Shown: positions 59,440-64,000 of the stretch, piece after piece
Numbering within the stretch: position 1 is the stretch's first letter
How the letters are laid out: each line of letters begins with the position of its first letter
Assembly: GCA_009859145.1 (NCBI GenBank)
Contig: VRVR01000004.1
Span: 62,001-126,000, forward strand
DNA: 64,000 bases
Origin: Andalucia godoyi
Lineage: Eukaryota; Discoba; Jakobea; Jakobida; Andaluciidae
Direction: 5' to 3'
Translations under genes and position numbers: made by a program
The notes under the pieces: generated by a model
What the model was told of the DNA's origin: nothing
The model's database searches: none
What the model saw: only the letters and a program-made list of their open reading frames with translations

Positions 59440-62400
59440 TCAAGAAGAGGATGATGAATTGAATGATGGAGTCCGAACGATTTTGGGAGAAGACGCGGAA
59501 AACCCGGTGTTGGATCCTTGTTGTTGATTGCGCGATGCAATGTCCATAAGGAACGACGTCACAGGCTTCAGATCAAAGCCCTCTGCAGGAGGAAACGGAC
59601 TTCCGCTTTCACCTGGGGATTGCATGCTAAGCTCCGAGAGTTTCTTTTGCGTTAGTTTGGCAGTTGATGCAAGACGTGCCTGGGCCTGTCGACGCGCTCC
59701 CTTGCGTTTCTCCGCATGCTGAACCGCAAGTTCCTTGATCTGGAAACCGACACGACGACACACGGACGCCAGCAACTGTTTGTGGCGTTTCATCTCCGGC
59801 TTCGTTTCGTAGTCTGCTTGAATCGTGAACTTGCGGTCGTACTTGTCAATGACGAACAGACACAGTCGCAGAACTTCTTCTGCAGAGGAAACCTTTGAGG
59901 CACGCTGCGTCTTGTGAATTTCATCGAGAAGAGTCGTGCTCAGTTTCGTGGCATCCAGAGTCTTGAGTACCTCGTTTGCAAGAATTTCTTTTTCCACCAT
60001 GGGGATTGCCATGCTGAACAAATCCCAGTAGTTGTCTTCGTCCTCTTCCGACGCGCCCGAAGCAACCGAATTAGAATCCGAACCGGACGACCGCGCGGAG
60101 AGCGGGACATCGACACCATCCAAATGGACCGCACCGCGACTGCTCACACCTCCAGAGTACGACGTAGTGACCAGTCCAGAACTTCCCAACGGAATCCCCA
60201 TGTAAATCAGCTTCATGTCTTCGGTGACCCAAGGCATTTGCTTGTACGGGTTAAATACTTCCTTCTTCTTCTTCTTCTTCTTCTTCTTGGACGGCGACAA
60301 ATTAGGGCTGCGCGAAGGACTGACTTTCGAAGGGGATGCCGAATGGGATCGATCCGAGTTGAGAGGAGAGTTCGCATCTACCTGCGCACTCGGTGCAGGC
60401 GATGCGGAGCGCCCGCCTTCCTTTAGATTCTCGAGCATTTCCTGCATGGCGGCAGCTTCTCGAGCAACCTCCGCCTCTTCTTTTTTCCTCAACGTAGACT
60501 TGATCAACGCACCGGCAGTCGGACGAGAGTGTTTCAACCCTCGCTTAAACAACGGCGTTTCAGCCTTCATCTTCTGAGAGTTTGTGCGGTTGGTGACAGA
60601 GGTTCGCACGGATGATTTGTACGAAGCAGCTTCTGATTCATTATTGCTGGACCCAATGCTTCGGAACGTCATGATAACAGTCCCGCTGGGATCCAGAGAA
60701 CCAACGGAAGTCATCGAATCGTTCCTCTGCAATTCGAAATTCGACTGTTCTCCACTCTGGTGCACAGGAGACAATTCTGCATTGTTCCCATCGCCCGATC
60801 CATCCCGAAATCCCACCGACTTGCGACGAGCAGAGTGCGGCTCAGCGACGAAGGAGACACCCAGGGATGGCTTGGAGACCGACTGCCAAAACAGGTCCCG
60901 CTTCCGAACCATGTCAAGGTCTGGTGGCAACTCCGGCTCTAGAGTCCAATTTGTGTTCGAAATCTGCGTGTACTCCACAGTGCCCCGGGGTCTGCGCTGG
61001 CCAATCAACTTTCGAACATCAACCTCCTGATCGAACGCCCGCTTCATGGTCAGCGTTGCACGTGCTTTGAGAATTCTGAAATTCTTTGTGAATGGATCGT
61101 CTTCTGCGAACGGATCTTTCGCGGTTTTTTGCTGCGCGCTCGGGTCAATGGCAAGGATCAGTGACATCCGACGTTCTTCATCCGACTCTGAACTGTCAAT
61201 TGACATTGACCGATTTAAACGGAGGCTGTCAACCTTGACAGGATACTTGGATCCAAAGGATTCGTCCTCCGAGTCACTCTGCATTGACGGAGGACTAAGT
61301 GACTCTACAATCGCAAGTGCAGAAGATAACCGATCAGTGGATCGAGATGCCCTACCAATTGGCGTCAACGCACGGGAGCCGGTAAACGACAGGCTTGATT
61401 CTGGACGCGCCTTTGTCGGAGATGTCGATGCGCTCGTGGATGGTCGAACGGATCTCGATCGCGAGTTCGTTCTGTGTGGGACATCGAATTCCTCTTCGTC
61501 CATCACCGCCATTCTCTCCAGTAAGACGTGCCGACGCACATTTGATCCATGCAGCGCACTGATGGGACGAGCAAGCAAGCTATGCAGTCGCTGCTTTCGC
61601 TGCACAGAAAGTTGAAACTGTGACGTCATATTTGCGCCGGCTGTCGTGGGACGGGACGCTGCGCCCAATGGCACAGCAAGTGGCTGTGGAGAACGCAAAG
61701 TTCCCGAACGTGGTCGGCTTGCGCTCCCGGGTCTGGAAGACGCACGAGAGGAGTTCTGGCGCGACGACGAAAGATCGTCAAACAGCGAATTTCGGTTCAC
61801 TTGGCTGACAATCAAGGCGCTCTCTTTCCTGTCCAGGGGAACTTTTGGCACAGACGACGTGTTGGTAAACGACGGGGCCCTCATCAAATTGGCAGCCATC
61901 CCTTGATCCTCCACTTCATGCAAGGCATTACTCGCAATCATGAGCCGCTCATACATTTTTCCGACCTTGGATGAATACTGAATCACGACAGGCTTTCGCA
62001 GGTTGTGACCAAGGTTGGCACTCATGCCTCCATAGATGAGCAATTTGTTTTGCTGCACCTTGGTCGACGAGTGTCCGTACCGAGATCCAAACTCTTCAAC
62101 AATCTTGGTATCCAGCGGATACGTTTGCCCACTCACATCAATGATAGCGCCATCCTTGAGAATGGAAGCCTGTTTTGCACCCTCTCGATGGTACCCTCCC
62201 AATACAATCAATGCTCCTTGAAAGACATTCACTGTCGCAGAACACCTCGAAAAGAACTGAATATCCTCTGCGGCATTATCAAAGAATTTCAACTCGTATG
62301 GTCTCCATGAATCCGCACGAATATCAAAGATGAATGCATCTCGGAGCGTTTCAGAGCCGGTGTACCCAAACAAAACCGCAAGTTCGTTGTTGAGATGAAG

Positions 62401-63036
62401 TGCGCTGTGCCTGGATCTCCCAGTAGGCACACAGGTCGTACGATTCAAGAGAGAGTTCTGGCCTGCATACCGCACCCTGTGCCACTTCACCTCCCGAGGG
62501 TCCAGTCGATACATGTCCGACAACATGTGATACCCGTTCCAACCACCAAACATGTACAGACAATCGTTTGCAAACGTCAAAGAATGGCCTGATCGAGGAC
62601 CCGGATCTCCTCCGGAGCCGGTGGCAACTTGCGGTCTCATCTGCCGAAACTGTGCAGAATTCATATCATACACATACAAGTCGTCCAACCGAGCAACCTG
62701 ATAAGCATCCTTCGACGTGTTGGGAGCAAAGTTACTCCCCCCGTGCAACCACACTTCTGTATCCACCGCTGCAGATGCGTGTCGGTACCGCCCCGGCATC
62801 CACGCGACTGACGATGACGAAGCAGCACTGCTGCTAGTACGATTCATCAGCGGCCCTCTGTGATGCGTCCACTTTGTGGAATCCAGATCAAAAGAGTAGA
62901 CTTCTTTCAGGCAAACTGCATCTGTGAGAGACCAGCCTCCAAAAAAGAAGGACTTGTTTCCGTGGGCATGAGACGTGTGTCCGAGAATCGACGGCGGCGG
63001 TACTCCGCGTGTAGCGACTATCCGGTTTGCATTCAT
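59440..63036 (-). CDS. Large Kelch-repeat protein
   Basis: The 1198-residue protein starts at ATG 63036. Residues about 15-345 form a Kelch beta-propeller: GHTSHAHGNKSFFFGGWSLT, RYRHASAAVDTEVWLHGGSN, PRSGHSLTFANDCLYMFGGW-NGYHMLSDMYRLD, GRSRHSALHLNNELAVLFGY, GSRYGHSSTKVQQNKLLIYG-G. A Ser-rich disordered region follows to about 900, interrupted by a conserved-looking segment with DPFTKNFRILKARATLTMKR. A Lys run, a proline motif (NPYKQMPWVTEDMKLIYMG) and a C-terminal helical domain (about 1010-1150, EEVLRLCLFVIDKYDRKF) follow. Single exon. The role is unknown; it is probably a scaffold. Confidence 0.85.
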   Translation of the reverse strand: MNANRIVATRGVPPPSILGHTSHAHGNKSFFFGGWSLTDAVCLKEVYSFDLDSTKWTHHRGPLMNRTSSSAASSSSVAWMPGRYRHASAAVDTEVWLHGGSNFAPNTSKDAYQVARLDDLYVYDMNSAQFRQMRPQVATGSGGDPGPRSGHSLTFANDCLYMFGGWNGYHMLSDMYRLDPREVKWHRVRYAGQNSLLNRTTCVPTGRSRHSALHLNNELAVLFGYTGSETLRDAFIFDIRADSWRPYELKFFDNAAEDIQFFSRCSATVNVFQGALIVLGGYHREGAKQASILKDGAIIDVSGQTYPLDTKIVEEFGSRYGHSSTKVQQNKLLIYGGMSANLGHNLRKPVVIQYSSKVGKMYERLMIASNALHEVEDQGMAANLMRAPSFTNTSSVPKVPLDRKESALIVSQVNRNSLFDDLSSSRQNSSRASSRPGSASRPRSGTLRSPQPLAVPLGAASRPTTAGANMTSQFQLSVQRKQRLHSLLARPISALHGSNVRRHVLLERMAVMDEEEFDVPHRTNSRSRSVRPSTSASTSPTKARPESSLSFTGSRALTPIGRASRSTDRLSSALAIVESLSPPSMQSDSEDESFGSKYPVKVDSLRLNRSMSIDSSESDEERRMSLILAIDPSAQQKTAKDPFAEDDPFTKNFRILKARATLTMKRAFDQEVDVRKLIGQRRPRGTVEYTQISNTNWTLEPELPPDLDMVRKRDLFWQSVSKPSLGVSFVAEPHSARRKSVGFRDGSGDGNNAELSPVHQSGEQSNFELQRNDSMTSVGSLDPSGTVIMTFRSIGSSNNESEAASYKSSVRTSVTNRTNSQKMKAETPLFKRGLKHSRPTAGALIKSTLRKKEEAEVAREAAAMQEMLENLKEGGRSASPAPSAQVDANSPLNSDRSHSASPSKVSPSRSPNLSPSKKKKKKKKKEVFNPYKQMPWVTEDMKLIYMGIPLGSSGLVTTSYSGGVSSRGAVHLDGVDVPLSARSSGSDSNSVASGASEEDEDNYWDLFSMAIPMVEKEILANEVLKTLDATKLSTTLLDEIHKTQRASKVSSAEEVLRLCLFVIDKYDRKFTIQADYETKPEMKRHKQLLASVCRRVGFQIKELAVQHAEKRKGARRQAQARLASTAKLTQKKLSELSMQSPGESGSPFPPAEGFDLKPVTSFLMDIASRNQQQGSNTGFSASSPKIVRTPSFNSSSSS

Positions 63037-63358
63037 CGCCGAACAAGCAGTTCAACTACAAGATCAACACGAATGAATGCGATTGAATGCTGGATCACTG
63101 AATCAAGCGACGATTACGTGATAAGTTAATGCGCACAAATACTTGCAGAATTACATCCAGCACAATACGCCAACAGCAACAACAACAACAACAACAAAAA
63201 AAAAAAAAAAAAAGAAAACCAACTTCCGAAAATCGTTTTTATCCATGTCAGCAGCCTGCAGATAACGTTTGCAAAAACAAAAAAGGCGCTTTGCCTGCAT
63301 TGATCCATCAACACACATCGACAGAAGATATTTTCCCCTTCTTTTTATTTCCTCCTCA
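63037..63358. promoter_or_regulatory. Divergent promoter region
   Basis: A 322-nt spacer between the Kelch gene and the last candidate gene. It has a CAACAA repeat and an A-run at 63172-63216. No gene is seen. Confidence 0.4.
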
Positions 63359-63752
63359 ATGAATCTTGGGAGCGAAGAAAGATTGCAAGTGTGAGTTTCC
63401 GTTCTCCTTCCCTTTTTTTCCCCCAACTTTATTCTCCTTACGAACCTATTACAAAACAGAACCGAACAAATAAAAACCAAAAAAGAACGCGAGACAACAA
63501 CAGAGAAATACATTGTTTTCCAACAGACCGAAGAAGAAAGGCTCAAGCTGCCGCGGAGACACGAGGTTGCTCGGAAACAGGCAAAAAGGGTCTGGCTACA
63601 GCGGGAATCACAAACGTCAAGGCATCCCAAAAGAGACCGAAGGGAGAAGAATTTGGGTTCGAATTTGGGAATATCCCGAAGTGGTATTGTCCGCTGAGAA
63701 CTGGAAGCGATTTGATCAACTTTCGTTTTTCCAATCGAGGAGCACTTTCTGA
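63359..63752 (+). CDS. Small spliced candidate protein, unknown
   Basis: Exon 1 is 63359-63390 (MNLGSEERLQ plus two bases). The donor is GTGAGT at 63391, the intron is 136 nt and pyrimidine-rich at its start, the acceptor CCAACAG ends at 63526, and exon 2 is 63527-63752. The phase-2 join gives 85 residues: a basic Gly-rich middle (NRQKGSGYSGNHKRQ) and a compact end, RRIWVRIWEYPEVVLSAENW-KRFDQLSFFQSRSTF, which looks like a folded conserved domain. Joining at GTGTGA in phase 0 would instead give a Glu/Arg-rich 70-residue protein. I prefer phase 2. No family is recognised. Confidence 0.5.
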
Positions 63753-63827
63753 GCGATATCGACTCTGAAAAATCTGTGAAGGGAAAAATTAATTTAACGC
63801 TTCACTGATTTTGTCTTCTTCGTATTT

Positions 63828-63884
<57 letters not shown>

Positions 63885-64000
63885 TCAGTGTGGTGTTTTC
63901 AATTATTGCTATCATTGCTAACGCTTTTTGCCTTCATTATTTTGTCAGCGTGATCAAAGACGAGTTTTGGTCGTAGTTTGAAATCAGAGAATTCCGAAAG
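63753..64000. other. Terminal non-coding stretch
   Basis: 3' flank of the last candidate gene with a GTT repeat at 63830-63882. No gene is seen before the window ends. Confidence 0.4.
63830..63882. repeat. (GTT)n microsatellite
   Basis: About 17 units of GTT, non-coding. Confidence 0.95.

Overview
The window is nuclear DNA from a compact eukaryotic genome, most likely a free-living flagellated protist. Genes lie on both strands with short spacers. Introns are few (0-2 per gene, about 115-185 nt, donors mostly GTATG). The proteins are typically eukaryotic: Sm core, Nop58, UTP18, NOL11, gamma-tubulin complex, SUMO E1 and CENP-O. Ciliary genes (CFAP251/WDR66, KATNIP-like) indicate a flagellum. 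One gene, at 46733-48094, encodes a GspG-type pseudopilin with a long presequence. Nuclear-encoded type II secretion (miT2SS) parts are known only from jakobids, heteroloboseans, malawimonads and a few relatives, so an 'excavate'-type flagellate is the best guess. The species cannot be fixed from this window.

Layout. 1-6538: a hypothetical gene with a duplicated module, GCP2, and a coiled-coil protein. 6539-7620: two Fanzor/TnpB-derived transposon relics. 7621-12534: START protein, RPL3, FBXO3-like protein, SmD3. 12853-16415: ArfGAP and triosephosphate isomerase. 16416-17590: another Fanzor relic. 17591-26174: KATNIP-like protein, a small complex I subunit, a CELF-type RNA-binding protein. 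27416-32513: NSUN5, UTP18, a Fanzor relic, SGT1. 32733-43915: CFAP251, a small basic protein, NOP58, a PTPDC1-like phosphatase, NOL11. 44064-48094: S10 carboxypeptidase, SYF2, an assembly gap, GspG. 48095-53135: a Fanzor relic, NMNAT, a C45/tan-like hydrolase, CENP-O. 53136-63752: SUMO-activating enzyme subunit 1, a four-TM protein with a Q/G/Y-rich tail, TEX264-like, DUF218, another membrane protein, a large Kelch protein and a small spliced candidate gene.

There are no operons. Several housekeeping routes recur: ribosome biogenesis (RPL3, NSUN5, UTP18, NOP58, NOL11), splicing (SmD3, SYF2), cilium and microtubules (GCP2, KATNIP, CFAP251), and mitochondrion (NDUFB10-like, GspG).

The two most notable items are the mitochondrial-type GspG and a family of five degenerate Fanzor elements. 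The elements share the terminus AGTGTACAATGTAGGCG 29-49 nt beyond the relic stop codons, and some retain a DRDWN RuvC/zinc-ribbon signature. Functional calls rest on reading motifs by eye, with no database search.
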